Assembly (NCBI RefSeq): GCF_004798865.1 | Contig: NW_025336009.1 | Span: 431,857-495,856 of the forward strand | Origin: Varanus komodoensis | Taxonomy: Eukaryota; Chordata; Lepidosauria; Squamata; Varanidae | Reading direction: 5' to 3' | Length of the DNA stretch: 64,000 nt | Shown here: in pieces, positions 12,901-25,239 of the stretch | Layout of the letters: the number at the start of each line of letters is the position of its first letter | How positions within the stretch are numbered: the first letter of the stretch is position 1 | The notes under the pieces: model-generated | Told to the model about the DNA's origin: nothing | Databases searched by the model: none | The model's input: only the letters and a program-made list of their open reading frames with translations | Made by a program: the position numbers and the translations under genes

Positions 12901-15900
12901 GAACCTGTTTCCTGATTAATACCCAACAGAGGCCCAAAGGGTCTGCTCCCTTCAGGGATGTACCTGCTGCGCCAGCTCTTTGGTGGGCAGGACGGCCAGG
13001 GCTCGCACTTGGCAGACAACTCGGTCTAACAGAGCCTGCCAAAACAAAGACCAGAGATCAGAAAGTGACATGGGGCTTCTTGATCTCACACTGCACAAAT
13101 GGCATGCAAAAAGCAACATAACACAGCACCTTTAAAATGTGTGAAAGGCCATCATCTTAAAGACCAAGAAGGCCTTTTATAGAGCCCTCCCAAATCATCG
13201 TCCAACCTGCCACCGTACAGCTTGGATTCGTTCCCTGCTATTCAGTTGAACAACTCTTATCCAAGAGACGTGGAATGCAATGTTAACCATTCAAGATTTT
13301 ATATCCTGGAAGGTTAAAACTCTGCAAGTTATGCAAGATGCAAAACAGGCTGAGATGGACTGGAAGAAAAGAGCAATGCTGAGAAGGGCGCTGGAATAAC
13401 AGCATGGGGAGGGAATGGGACCTAGCATGAGTTGTTCACTGTCTGTCCCAGGAAATCAGGTGGATAGCTACCTCTTGCTCACTAAATTGAAATGCTCCTT
13501 CATATTCCCCCAGCTGGAAAAGGCCTGGATTCCTTCCTGGCTACCAAAGGACAGCCTACAAAGATCTGGCTTATTCACAGCTAAAATGCTCCTTGGCTTG
13601 ATTAACCTGCAAGAGCTGTTGTATCATGCCAGGTTACTACAGGCACCATTTTTGCCTTGCTGGCTTGCTGTGTTCAGCAAATTGAGGTGGCAAGGGTTTT
13701 TTTGGAGGTTAGACAACCCTCAAACAACCCCCACTGTCTGGGCTCACATGATGTAACAAACCATGGCAAACTTACTGACTGTAAAAAATACTGTCCACAG
13801 GAAAAGAGCACAAGACATTAGCCCCCATAGGTAAATTAAGCCATGCTGAGCTTCTTGACATGTGAACAGGCCCAGGTGTTTTCAGAAAATGCTTGCAGAA
13901 AGGAAAACCGCTCTACACTTGAAAAATGCCTCTTGGGGCAGTTTGGCCCCAGATGCCCCAGCAGGGCATGAGGGACGAGAGTCAGATGCTTGCAGTTGCT
14001 TGGCCAGCAGCCAGAAAAGCCATGAAAACTGCTACCTGTGTTGAAGCTAGCCGAAAAAAGTGATGGCATTTCCTGAAGGTTCAGGACTTGTGCCCACTCA
14101 TTCTCCAGACAGTTCAAGGATAATTCCTCTGGCAGAAGAGAACTTACTCAGGTCATCCCAGTGCCTCTGTGTCAGTCCACAGTGCAACACTGTTCAAGCT
14201 GTAGACTTTGAGATGACTCTGACACAGATAACATATTTACACCATTCAGCAACCTTATCCTTTATTCAGTGCTCACCTGCACCACAGGAATGACAAAGGC
14301 CAGTGTTTTCCCACTGCCTGTAGGGGCCGAGACACAGATATCACTAGGCCGGTAGCCACCCCTCCCAGCCAAAAATCCATTGGACACACTTTCCAAGATG
14401 ACTGGAATCACCTCAGCCTGAACTGAAGAAAGAGAGGTTAAAGATCAGCACAATCTTCTTTGATGCTTTTTTAACTATTCTATGATTCAACCAGCCCATC
14501 AAGAGGAAGAAGTGGGACTTTCCTTGACCACTTAGAGAAAACTTAAGTTTCTTCTTTAAACAACAGCCAACTACCATAATGGTCAATACACCGGTTTTGG
14601 AAGAGTCATCCTGCCTTTTGAAGCAGCCAGGCCCTATTTCAGCAAGCACACAACCTCCTTCTCCAGGAACTAAGGAAAGAATCCGCTAAGCTGTCCTCAC
14701 TGCAGGCCATTGTCCCTTGCCCTGCAGCAACCTTTCGGCACTCAGGAGTGGGGCTGCCAATCTCCTCAACTGCAGCAAGGATAATCTGCATATGCCTGAG
14801 GAGTTCTGAGAAGTGATCACTGCACAGAAGACAGACTTCAACTGATCAGGTCAAGAACAGTGGCCTGCATCAATAAATCAACATTTCCACGTCCTTATTC
14901 TAGACCACACAATGGCTGGAAAAGATTCTCCAGTGGCAGTGACCTGCAAAGTGCATAGTCTTTGTGTTCCTTCCTGAGGCTAACATGGTATATATCTCCA
15001 TTTTTGAGGCCTCATGGAGAACGGGCGAGGTTCCAGAAAACTGGAGGGTGGCATGAGTGATCCCAATTTTTGAAAAGGGTAGTAGAGGGGACATGGGGAA
15101 TCACAGACCAGTTAGCTTTATGTTCATTCTAGGAAACACAATGGAAAAGCTCATAATAGTGAGAGATCTAGTAACCCTAGATAGGGAAGGGAGGTTGGTG
15201 GCTATGTAACACAGCTTCTGCAAAAATAGATCTTGCCAAATGAACCTTGTGGAATTCTATGACAAGGTTTCAAGGTGGCTAGACAGAGGAAATGTGGTGG
15301 ATATGGTATACCTGGACTTCAACAAGGCCTTTGGCAAAGTGCCAGATGATATCCTGGTGGAGAAACTGAGGAGTTTTGGGATGAACTGTCCAATGGATTA
15401 GGGCATAGTTGGCAGACCGAAAGCAGAGGGTAACCATTAGTGGGGAATCATCAGTGACAAGCGGGGTCCCCCAGGGCTCTGTCCTGGGACTCATCCTGTT
15501 CAATCTTTTCATCAATGACCTGGAAGAGGGGGTGACAAGTCTGCTGATCAAAATCACAGATGATACTAAAATGGGGGTGGTAGTTACAACTGAGACGCAG
15601 GTACTCTGGATGCAAAAGGATCTGGACAGACTATGGAAGTGGGCAGGAGACATCAGGATGGCGTTCAGTGTGGAGAAGTGCAAGGTCTTGCACTTGGGGC
15701 ATAGGAATGGGTGTCATAAGTACAGGTTAGGGGACAAGTGGCTGAAGAGCAGCACGTAGGAAAAAAATCTCAGGGTACTGGTCAAGTGCATGCTAAACAT
15801 GATTCAGCAGTGTGACATGGCAGTCAAGAGGGTGAATGCCACCCTTGGTTGCATAGCCAGATGTTTGGCTTCTAGATAGAGACAGGTATTACTACCATTC

Positions 15901-18900
15901 TCTACAACTCTGGTGCGCCCGCAGCTGGAATACAGTGTTCAGTTCTAGGCTCCACATTACAGGAAGGATGTAGCCAGGTTGGAATTGGTGCAGCGCAGGG
16001 CCACAAGGATGGTGGCTGGATTGCAGGAAAAGCTGTATCAGGTGTGACTGAGGGAACAGGGTCTTTTCAGCCTGGAGGAGACTCCCGAGGGGATCTGTTG
16101 GCAACATACAGGTACATGAGGGGGTGTCATGCTGAGGTGGATAGAGACCTTTTTTCTCCTGCAGGGGAGGGCAGGGTGCCTTCCAATGGATTAAAGCTCA
16201 GGGAATCAAGGTTCAGTTAGGATGCCAGGAAGCAGTTTCTGAAAGTCAGGACCGCTAGGGTATGGAATGGGCTTTCCATACCACAGGAAGCCCCATCGAT
16301 GAGGGTGTTCAAGGATAGGCAAGACATGCACATGGCAAGCATGTCATGAGTGCAGCCGGCTGGAGCTGGGGGTCAGACTAGAGGGCCTGGGAGGCCCCTT
16401 CTGACTTGGTGTTTCTATGTCTGTATGTTTAATAAATTTTATTTTAAAAAAGGACCGGCCTCATTTACCACTGGCATGTAGACACCAAGATGTAGCCTTA
16501 GAGGGATTTCAGTCTTTACTAGAAAAAATTAAAGACTAAAACCCCTAAAATAGGCATCCTGAAGTATCCTTACACTCTTATATGCATTCATACAACTATG
16601 ACCAGGTTCTTAGATAACATGGTATTTGCTAGCAGTATTTACATATCACTTCCAATTTGAAACAAATCCTAAGGCAGCATAGGAAAGAACAACAAAACAA
16701 ACATCAGATACATGGTTGATGAAAGTCAAAGCGAACCGATGTCTTCAATAAATGCCTAAAATATGCCTTCAGCACAGAAACTACTTCTCTTTCATCTGCA
16801 CAGACAGAAATGGAGACAGCAATGGATGCACAGACCTGGAAAGAATGTGAAACTAACTGCAGAACAGCAGATGGATACACATTCATACCTAACCCTACAG
16901 GCAGGCAGTAGAGCAAAAACCCTGATACAGATGTACTTTCCTAGTTCAACCAAAAAAACTATATTAAAAAGCTCCTTTTATATATCTAATATGGAACTGG
17001 TTACCAAGAAGGAGACACTCAATATCAAGCCTGTTCCCACATGAAACATTGCACAAAGGTCAGAGGAGGCCTTAAGAAGCACCTCGGCCAAGAACTCTGA
17101 TCAGCATTCATTTAGAGAACAAGGAAGCCCATAAACTAGTCACAAACAATTGCCCATCCCCCAAAATGGCCACTTTAAATATACAAACACAAAAAAGAGA
17201 AAGTTATTATTTAGTGACCCTCCACACTATTAAAATACCTGGAAACAAAGATTCTATTCCATTTGCTTGCATTTTCTTCACCAATTTAGGATGGATTAAT
17301 GGGACTTCCTCAAATGAGGTCAGGTTCTCCTTAATCTGTCTCTGGACTAGCCTGGGTTGAGCGAGCCACTGTGGCAGAAGAGAGGGCCCCTGAAGCGACA
17401 AGTGGCACAAGAGGTGGCACACATGTATATGAAGCACTGAAACTGTGGATGATCTTGAAAACTGCAGGCACAGAGCCATTGATTAGGCAAAGAACCACAC
17501 AGGAAATTTGGACAGTTTGAAGGCAAAGCACACCCAGTCTCCTACTGAACAATGTTTCTTCTTCATGTGTTTTCTCCTGACTCAGTCTTCATTTAGGGCT
17601 AATAAAGTATGGTCTTGGTTACAGGAAAAGAGGAATGATCATGGTGAGATGTGAATAATGCAATCCTGTGCATATTTAGGGAGGCAAATGTCCTCTACTC
17701 CCACCTTCCATCTAGCCATCCAAGCTGGATAGGCATGCTAGGAACTGTAGAACCTCTTCTGCAACAGAGAAATTCACACACATAATGGAGTGGTGGTGTC
17801 AGGGACCTTTGTTGTGGCACCTCACACCATGCATTTTATCAAAAAGTCATTCTTTATCTCTAGATGAAGCAATGCAAGGAGGGAAGGAAAGAGGTTGGGA
17901 CACTCCCTGAACAGGGCATAAATTGCTGGCTTCAGCCTCTCCTTCTCCCATCCCAATACACCTTTGTTTTCTCCCTTCTGCGATCAGTTAGTGACCTTGG
18001 GGAGGTAGCTAGTTCAGTTCCTTCCCAGCTGGCTCTGCAGGTGGCCGGGCAGGGGCTGGGCCTTCAGAATCCCAGCACCAAAGGCACAGGATGATTTGTG
18101 ATGTCATCAGATTGTACCCTAAGAAATAACCAAGCCCAACTTGCCGTCTGATCTTATTTTGCTTCACAGCAGGTGACTTCACTGCAATTGACATCAAGGA
18201 ACTGCGTGCAGTGTAAGGTTTAGCACAGACCAACTATCATTTCCTGCCTCTGAGTTCTATCAAAATTATGTCTAGACCACCTTTAAAGGTGGGAGCCTCT
18301 CAGGCTGGAGTGAATTACCTTCTGCACAGTCTTTTGAGCACAGTGACCCAGAAAAGCCATGCTAGAAGCTGGAGGCTTTCCCTCCTCTGGATTTGGTGCC
18401 AGCATCATCTGCTTCTCTCTGCCTTGACTTCTCTTTGATCCAAGATCATCCTTTCTCTCGCCTGCTCCTGTTCCTCTGCTTTCCAAAAAACTCACCAACT
18501 GACTTGCATTTCCTGGAAAAGAGACAAATGATTGGCATGCTGAGAAACATATACAGAAGAAGTTGTTTGCCGTTAGGGATATACCAAGCATCTCCAGAAT
18601 CTGGTTCAAGCCTGCCTGCCGGACTTCTTCTGGTGCTCATCCAGAAGTGAGGCAAGCCTGGAAGAAGTCCGTTAGCATTCAGACTCCCAGTTGTGTAACC
18701 AGGAACCTTCCCCAGCTGCCAGTTCCTGCAGCCAACTCCTTTCCTGCTCACTGTCTCTGGAGCACAGGGAAAGGGAGAACACCGAGAAGGTGCACCAGCC
18801 ACCAATCCTGGCAGCCAACTTTCTTTCCTGCTCACTACTGCCAGCACCAGGTGTGGAAGAATGGTGCTGTATGTGCAGCACATGTGAGGCTCAGTTCTTG

Positions 18901-21900
18901 GTGAGCATCCCACAAGCCCTTGGTGTGCTCATCAGGAACTTGAACTCTGGGCCACTGCAAAATGGACCGGAGTCTGAGAATCCAAAAGCAGGGAATCCAG
19001 CAGGATTTCCACTCAAAGCAGATTCCTTGCACATCCCTACTTGTAGCAGTCCCAGAAATTAAAAAAGAAGTTTGTGGGTGGTGGGAAAGGAGATCCATGT
19101 GGGAAGGAACTGTAAAAACACACGAAAGTGTGGAGGTCTTTCCCAAGAGTCCCCAAAGTACCTATCAATAAAGCCAAAGAAGCAGACAGCTGCCAACTTT
19201 ACACTTAACTAGAACAATACAAGAGAAGAGCCAGAACCAGCAGCTGTCTACCTGCAAGCAATAGGAGATGGAGGAAGAGAACTTGTGAAAGATACCTAAG
19301 TAACATTACTGAGCAGGCTACACTTGGAGATGCAGAAATTCCAACTGGTGAACATTTTGGCTGCATTTCGCCTGGGGAAGCTCCTCTCATATTATGCTGC
19401 ACATATGCTTCAGCCCCCTGCTACTTATGAGAGTCAGCCAAGGCATAGTGTCAATTGATGCTTGGGGCTCTTCAAAAGGTGAACAGTGACCTAGTTCAGG
19501 GATGAAAGCATTTTGCAGACTAAGCCCAGCCCAGCAATTAAAGAAGCCTGACTCAGGCTCCATCCCTGAGTTCTAGCCACCCAGTTTTACCTTCAGTGGC
19601 TTCTATCCTTCCTTGGGCCACTTGGGAGTCTTTTCCATTCTTTTTCCTTCTACTTGAACCAAAGCCACCATTTGCTTCATCCAAGCTTTTTTTCTCATCA
19701 ACATGTAGTCTTCTGTTCCTCTTTCTAGGGCTTATTTCAAAAAAAGATACCTCACTTGTCTTCTTCTTCTCTGATTTCTGCTCAGAGTCCAGTCCACTAA
19801 TTTCATTCTCTAGTCCCCGTTGTTCTGAAGAAACGAGCACATCCTGCTGTTTTTGCAACTCCCGGGCTCTTGCTCGTTCCTGTAGCTGATGAAGAAGTTC
19901 TTGCGATTTCTCTTCTTGCTCATCCTCTTCTTCACTAATGTACCTGTGGATAAACAGGGGGAATTCTATGGATATAATCTACCTAGAATTTAGCAAAGCT
20001 TCTGACATAGTACCCGACAGCATTCCAATAAGAAAATTAGCAAAACCTGGACTAGATGGAAAAACTATTAGGTGGATCCAAAAATTGGCTGCTAAATCGG
20101 ACACAAGGAGTGCTCATCAGGGGCACCTTTGCCAACTGGAGATAACTAGTGGAACGCTGCAGGGTTCAGTCCTGGGCCCAGTGCTCTTCAGCATCTTTAG
20201 TCATGATTTATATGCAGAAGTGTTTATTTATTTATTTGGGATATTTCTAGTCCATCCAATCACTTTTGTCTCTGGACAGCTCACAGCAAAGGAAAATAAG
20301 GAAAAATAATTAAATTTGCAGATGATACAAAACTGGGTGGAATAGTGAGCACCCTGGAAGACAGAATGAAGATCAAGGGCAATCTTGATAAACTTGAACA
20401 CTGCACTGAAAGCAACAGAATGAGATTTAATAGGGAGAAATGCCAAGTTCTCCATCTAGAAAAAAGAAACTAAATGCATTGATACAAGATGGGGAATATG
20501 TGACTCAACAGAGCTCAAAAAGCAAAATGCATCAGAGTAATTGTGGACAACAGGTTAAATATGAGCCAACAATGTGATACACCTGTCAATAAAGTAAATG
20601 CTATTTATAGTTCCCCTATACTCCTCACTAATCAGACTGCATCTGGAATACTGTGTCCAGTTCTGGGCATCAAGATTTAAGAAAGATGCAGAAAAAATAA
20701 AAAGGGTACAGAGAACGGCAACAAAAATGATCCAGAATTTGGAAACACTGCCCTACGAGGAGAGACTGAGAGAACTGGGCATGTTTAGCCTTGAGAAGGC
20801 TGTCACAAAGAGGAAGGTCAAGATCTCTTCTCACTCATACCAAAGTGTAGGATACACAAAAATCAAGTCAAGTTGTGACAACCCAGATGCAGGCTAGATA
20901 TCAGGAAAAATTTCCTCTCTGTCAGAGCAATACAACAGTGGAACCAGCTGCCTAGAGAGGTGGTGGGCTCTCCCACAGTAGAGACATTCAAAAAGAAAGT
21001 GGACAGTCATTGGAGTGGGTTGCTGTAAACTGGTGTCATGGCTCCTTCCAACTCTACGATTCCCATATAATACCTCACTGTGAGGTGTCATATCATGCAA
21101 TAAGAAGCAGCAGGGGTTCTTTGAAAAAACCCATGGCTTGCTTTAGACAGCCCTGGAATAACTCCTCTCACATGGGTTTCTCATTAGAAGCCAAGCATCT
21201 GCAGGTACACAGCCCAATGCAGCAGCCCCTCCTCTAAATTAACCCAAGCCAGGCTGCTACTGTTACTGCTAGAGTATGTGAGCATAACCAAAGTATTAAG
21301 GGTGCAATCCTGTGCGTGTTTAGATAGAAAAAAATTCCTACACCTGAAAGTCAGTGTGGTGCAATAGTTAAGAGTGAAGAACTAGGACTCAGGATATCCT
21401 AGTTTTAGTCACCACTCAGCTATGTAACTCTTTAGGTAACTTTGGGTTAGTCAAATTTTTAGCCAGGCTCAAATGCATCCAGCATCATCCCAAGGAAGAT
21501 TGAGTGAGTGGAAATGGAAAGGCAAAGAATTAGACGACTTTCCTGTAAAAAGACACTGTCGTGCTTGGGGCTTTTCACCTTGAAAAACGTTTGCAGAATT
21601 ATGAAACCTTGCAAGTGTATTAGCTTTTGAGGTTGAAATCCGTAAGAGGTACTTCCACCTGAAAAGAGGAGGTTTAGAAAAGGGATAATTTAATGAGATT
21701 TAGTGTGGCGTAGTAATTAAAAACCAACTGGGTGACTTTGGGTAAGGCACAGACTCTCAACCTATCCTACCTCACAGGGTAAGTGGGTTTGAGTTCTTAA
21801 AAAAAAAAGAAGACGGCGCGGTATAAATCTAATAAACAAAACCCTAAACAATCCTTTTCCAGACACCTGTCCACGTACTTGGCAGGCAATTCGTATTAGT

Positions 21901-22102
21901 CAGAGACCGCGGGCTGCGGCTAAGCTAATGAAGAACCCACAGGACCCACTGCCTGCGCCTCACACGAGGCTTTCCGCCCGCTGCCCCTCGCGACAGACGC
22001 GGCGCTGGCGGCCAGAAGGGCCAAGGCCGGGGGCCCTCGGCCGCTGCCGCCCGTCTCGCGGCACCTCCGCACCCCTCACCTGCGCACGAGGAACAGCGCC
22101 AT
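6291..22102 (-). CDS. DDX51: DDX51, ATP-dependent DEAD-box RNA helicase (15 exons, about 691 residues)
   Basis: DDX51 (yeast Dbp6 family) is a nucleolar RNA helicase. It acts in large-subunit ribosome assembly, including 28S rRNA 3'-end maturation and U8 snoRNA release (known for the family). Exons on the minus strand are 22080-22102, 19591-19943, 18319-18512, 17239-17389, 14277-14422, 12964-13035, 12182-12288, 11317-11425, 10325-10473, 9840-10023, 8236-8351, 7924-8040, 7215-7316, 6856-6919 and 6291-6481. All phases join. The N-terminal 190 residues are charged and variable. The helicase core shows APTGSGKT (motif I), LPTKELAQQ (Ia), ATPGRLVDH (Ib), IIDEADR (II), LLFSATLT (III), VLCFTNS (IV), [11 protein letters not shown] (V) and [11 protein letters not shown] (VI). 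The start MALFLVRRY parallels human MALFYVARY. The C-terminal 17 residues are uncertain. All key motifs are intact, so it is probably functional. Confidence 0.95.
6579..6663. repeat. Direct repeat copy A flanking DDX51 exon 14
   Basis: It begins tgctggatgcagacc and ends cagtcaggccacgcagcctc plus ag. It matches copy B at 7009-7092 over about 85 bp in the same orientation, with a few differences in the middle. Confidence 0.85.
6856..6919 (-). CDS. DDX51: DDX51 exon 14 (motif VI)
   Basis: 64 nt encoding [20 protein letters not shown] and one more Gln. It supplies the arginine-finger [11 protein letters not shown] motif with exon 13. It is flanked by near-identical 85-bp direct repeats, and a CAGA tandem repeat lies just upstream of its acceptor. 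Confidence 0.94.
6947..7009. repeat. CAGA/GATA microsatellite in DDX51 intron 13
   Basis: About eleven CAGA units are flanked by GATA units and TAAA units. On the gene strand it reads as a (TGTC)n pyrimidine-rich tract about 28-90 nt upstream of the exon 14 acceptor. Confidence 0.95.
7009..7092. repeat. Direct repeat copy B flanking DDX51 exon 14
   Basis: Same unit as 6579-6663, 430 bp away start to start. It contains a poly-G run (7042-7055) where copy A has a shorter G-rich stretch. Confidence 0.85.
7215..7316 (-). CDS. DDX51: DDX51 exon 13 (motif V)
   Basis: 102 nt encoding [20 protein letters not shown] then [14 protein letters not shown]. Motif V (ARGID) and the start of motif VI (HR) are intact. 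Donor CG/GTAATT. Confidence 0.94.
7924..8040 (-). CDS. DDX51: DDX51 exon 12
   Basis: 117 nt encoding [20 protein letters not shown] then [15 protein letters not shown], equivalent to human AFGGVDVAEFSSR and LKQFEQGKIQ. It is separated from exon 11 by a 195-bp intron made mostly of a SINE. Confidence 0.93.
8056..8230 (+). repeat. tRNA-derived SINE in DDX51 intron 11
   Basis: 'gcttagctcagtggctgag' followed by a 'cccaggatcaatccc' block is a tRNA-like A box and B box pair. A SINE body follows (gaaagagccctgctggaag, cagtcctgcctggtgctgg). It fills nearly the whole 195-bp intron. Confidence 0.75.
8236..8351 (-). CDS. DDX51: DDX51 exon 11 (motif IV)
   Basis: 116 nt encoding [20 protein letters not shown] then [19 protein letters not shown], equal to human HHYVPCSLSSKPLVVLH and VLCFTNSRENSHR. 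Acceptor CTCTAG, donor AG/GTGATA. Confidence 0.92.
8600..9301 (+). mobile_element. L2-clade LINE, 5'-truncated, in the DDX51 intron between exons 10 and 11
   Basis: The open frame 8614-9138 encodes an L2 RT C-terminus: [72 protein letters not shown] and FLFKQYF. The 3' end finishes in (TAAATAA)n at about 9280-9301, typical of L2. The terminal frame is open, so the copy is fairly young. Confidence 0.9.
9840..10023 (-). CDS. DDX51: DDX51 exon 10 (SAT, motif III)
   Basis: 184 nt encoding [20 protein letters not shown] then [15 protein letters not shown] and [10 protein letters not shown]. The SAT motif couples ATP hydrolysis to unwinding in this family. Donor TCA/GTAAGG, phase 0. Confidence 0.93.
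10325..10473 (-). CDS. DDX51: DDX51 exon 9 (DEAD box, motif II)
   Basis: 149 nt encoding [20 protein letters not shown] and later GHGLPITAA, ending at donor CCAG/GTAAGA. An inner donor (CAG/GTGGGA at 10357) would break the phase into exon 10. The longer form also restores the ITAARSCCP junction, equivalent to human VTAASTCCP. Confidence 0.93.
11317..11425 (-). CDS. DDX51: DDX51 exon 8 (ATPGRL motif)
   Basis: 109 nt encoding [20 protein letters not shown] and [16 protein letters not shown]. It carries the RNA-contacting TPGR motif Ib. Acceptor TTTCCCAG, donor GTGAGG. Confidence 0.95.
12182..12288 (-). CDS. DDX51: DDX51 exon 7
   Basis: 107 nt encoding [20 protein letters not shown] followed by [16 protein letters not shown], which parallels human VSKVFNIYTD and [14 protein letters not shown]. 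Donor AC/GTGAGT. Confidence 0.93.
12964..13035 (-). CDS. DDX51: DDX51 exon 6 (motif Ia)
   Basis: 72 nt encoding [20 protein letters not shown] then LAQQ, the PTRELA-type motif Ia. Phase 0 at both ends. Donor GTACAT. Confidence 0.93.
14277..14422 (-). CDS. DDX51: DDX51 exon 5 (Walker A, motif I)
   Basis: 146 nt encoding [12 protein letters not shown], then [19 protein letters not shown] and LAFVIPVVQ. It contains the ATP-binding APTGSGKT motif. Acceptor TTCAG, donor GTGAGC. Confidence 0.95.
14985..16440 (+). mobile_element. CR1 LINE, 5'-truncated, in DDX51 intron 4
   Basis: From the RT start ([16 protein letters not shown]-like) through [20 protein letters not shown] and [20 protein letters not shown] to the 3' end with a gtttctatgtctgtatg tail. 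The frame is interrupted by several stops, so it is dead. It belongs to the same CR1 subfamily as the copies at 52440-55140 and 58205-58535. Confidence 0.9.
17239..17389 (-). CDS. DDX51: DDX51 exon 4 (start of helicase core)
   Basis: 151 nt encoding [19 protein letters not shown] and later [19 protein letters not shown], which matches the pre-Q-motif segment of human DDX51 (PFLPRWLAEP, HGISSYFP). Donor CCAG/GTATTT, phase 1. Confidence 0.9.
18319..18512 (-). CDS. DDX51: DDX51 exon 3
   Basis: 194 nt between acceptor TTTTCCAG and donor GTAATT, ending in phase 0. It encodes [15 protein letters not shown] through [13 protein letters not shown], the poorly conserved linker before the helicase core. 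The phase fit with exons 2 and 4 supports it. Confidence 0.8.
18560..19590. other. DDX51 intron 2, unrecognised sequence
   Basis: A plus-strand frame at 18691-19062 contains [20 protein letters not shown] followed by [12 protein letters not shown]. Its Cys-x2-Cys pattern recalls LINE ORF1 proteins, but I do not recognise the family. No splice support exists for a host exon. Confidence 0.35.
19591..19943 (-). CDS. DDX51: DDX51 exon 2 (charged N-terminal region)
   Basis: 353 nt, entered in phase 2, giving [14 protein letters not shown] then [18 protein letters not shown]. It continues as Lys/Glu/Ser-rich sequence with a PRKRNRR basic cluster, a likely nucleolar-targeting type. Ends CTGAAG before the donor GTAAAA. 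Its acceptor (TATCCACAG) abuts an antisense CR1 copy. Confidence 0.85.
19945..21060 (+). mobile_element. CR1 LINE, 5'-truncated, in DDX51 intron 1
   Basis: Starts inside RT ([18 protein letters not shown]), then [38 protein letters not shown] and the CR1 3' end (ggctccttccaactctacgat). A short T-rich insert at about 20219-20310 (tttatttatttatttggg) looks like an L2 or SINE tail. The 5' truncation point lies within a few bases of the DDX51 exon 2 acceptor. Confidence 0.9.
21340..21600 (+). repeat. tRNA-derived SINE
   Basis: The head 'gtcagtgtggtgcaatagtt' followed by aagagtgaagaactaggactc and 'gtaactttgggttagtc' matches the common reptilian SINE type seen again at 63383. Confidence 0.7.
21690..21835 (+). 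repeat. tRNA-derived SINE, second partial copy
   Basis: 'agtgtggcgtagtaatta', then 'gggtgactttgggtaagg', 'cctacctcacagggtaag' and a 'gcgcggtataaatctaat' tail. It is shorter than the preceding copy and lacks the B-box region. Confidence 0.7.
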
Positions 22103-22420
22103 GCCGAGGCTCCCCGGCGCTCCCTGATGACGTGTGGAGGCTGCGCCGGAAAGGCCGGGACAGCACCGCGGCAACCGAGTCCCTCCCCCACTCACCGCAG
22201 CCAGCCGGCCAACCAGGACTTCTGAATCCAAGAGGGGTACCGCGCCGCATCATGGGACGGCCGCGCCCGCCCAATGGTGGCCCAGTCCTCCTAGGCGGCG
22301 CTCTAGCGCCGCAGGACCTTTCGGGAAGCGCCGCCAAGAGGCGGCGCAGCTTTCTCGGCCGCGGCGGCGGCCCCAGGGGCGGATTCCTTCGCCTCTGTGC
22401 TGGAGCTCAGTAGCCCGGAG
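21930..22420 (-). promoter_or_regulatory. CpG island and promoter of DDX51
   Basis: Dense CpG sequence surrounds the DDX51 start codon, with no TATA box at a convincing position. An inverted CCAAT (attgg type, 'ccaatggtgg' at about 22271) and GC-rich blocks fit a housekeeping promoter. No exon of a divergent gene was found on the plus strand. Confidence 0.7.
22080..22102 (-). CDS. DDX51: DDX51 exon 1 (start codon)
   Basis: Encodes MALFLVR plus two bases of an Arg codon, then a strong donor GTGAGG. The context GGCATGG is a good initiation site inside a CpG island. The MALF start matches other DDX51 proteins, which decides the start. Confidence 0.9.
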
Positions 22421-22824
22421 GGCCGCATGGTGTCCCCCACCTCAGGGGAAACGCTGCTGCCCCAGCCAGGCTCGGGTCTCCCGAATCCTTTGCCTCGCTC
22501 AGCCCAAGCTGGTACCACATGCCTGTGGGGTTGGGCACAAAGCTCTTCGTCTGTGGGCTAGGAGTGCACCACTGTTACTGCCTCACTTGCAGCGTAAAGG
22601 GGATGTGGCCTGCCTGGCTCCTAGCCTTGCCAGTGCACCAAGCTCCTTTCCTAGAAGCACCCCAAGGACAGAGGGAGGACAGTCATGCTTAAAGCTGTCA
22701 CCACATGTGCCCCAGACCTCATGTATGCTTCCCAGCCTGCCATCCCTTTGCAGTGCCCCCTTTTAATGCCGCACTGGCCCCTTGTCACAGGCACTGGACA
22801 TTCACACAGATTTGCTTCTATGTT

Positions 22825-22830
22825 TTTATT
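22825..22830 (-). terminator. Probable MIF polyadenylation signal
   Basis: AATAAA on the minus strand, about 135 nt past the MIF stop codon. Confidence 0.6.
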
Positions 22831-22963
22831 TGTCTTTCAGCTAGATGAAGGGGCATTACTACAGCAGCACATGCAAGAACTATTCGGAGAGAAAAGTGGC
22901 TGTGGTCACTGAAGGGCACAAGTGACAGCGGGCTCACAGGGCCTCCATTCGTAAGTGGGGCTG

Positions 22964-24335
<1,372 letters not shown>

Positions 24336-25239
24336 GGCTGCAGCGAGCGCGCAGCACGGACCGCTCCTGGCGCGTCGGGCGGCAGGTCTGCTTGGCGGGC
24401 TGCTGCGCAGGGCGCCCGAGAGCCGCGCGCCGGCGGGAGCGCGCCTGGGAGGGGCGCGGCGCGGCGCGGGCGGCCGAGCGCAGCTGCACGTAGCCGCCCC
24501 GCCCCGCCCCGCCGAGGCGCGGGCTTGCGTGGAGAGCGGCGCGGGCAAGCCCCGCGGGCCGCGCTGCAGGGCTCGGGGGGTCGGGCTCGCTGCTCAGCGG
24601 CGCGGGCGGGCGGCCAGCGACCTGACAGTGCGGCACTGCTGCGGGGACCTCGCCTCGCCGCGTAGCCCGCGCCGAGCACGAGGAGGCAGCATCCTCCCGG
24701 GCAGCGGGTTGGGCTGGGGTTAGGGTGGGCCGCGTCCCTCTCCAGGCTCGCTTCGATCGCCCCCTGCGGAGCCGGAGCCCCGCCGCCGTGGTTGCGCGGC
24801 GAAGAGAAGAGCAGCCAAAGCGCCTGTTCGAGATGGCGCGGAGGCAGGCGGCCTGTTCTCGGAGAGCCGCCAGCGCCTCCAGGCCTACGCAAGCTGCCCG
24901 AGGTTGAGGTTCGCTGCTCAGGGCGAGCTCAGCGGGACCCTCCCGGTTCTGCTCCTCCCGGTTCTTGTTCAAGTATCAGTTCTGGCAAGCTGGAAGGGCA
25001 TAGCAAGAATGCTTTAAACAGGAAAAGTGGTTCTGGTGTGGCCCGGGGAGGGGGGGCGTTTTCTCTTCTCCAAGGAGCTGTTCTTCCTTCCTAGCTTGCC
25101 CATGACGTGCCTTTGTTAAAAAACACTCTTTCCTTTCCATCGGAAGAGAAAAATATTCCAGGCATGCAGAGTTTTTTAAAACTTTATTGCAATGAAGGGA
25201 ACAGAAAGGAACGGTTTCCTTCCCATCCTTCTGTTCACC

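Noticed and set aside
24715-24730. Telomere-like ggggttagggtggg
   Set aside because: A single imperfect unit in GC-rich sequence, not an array.
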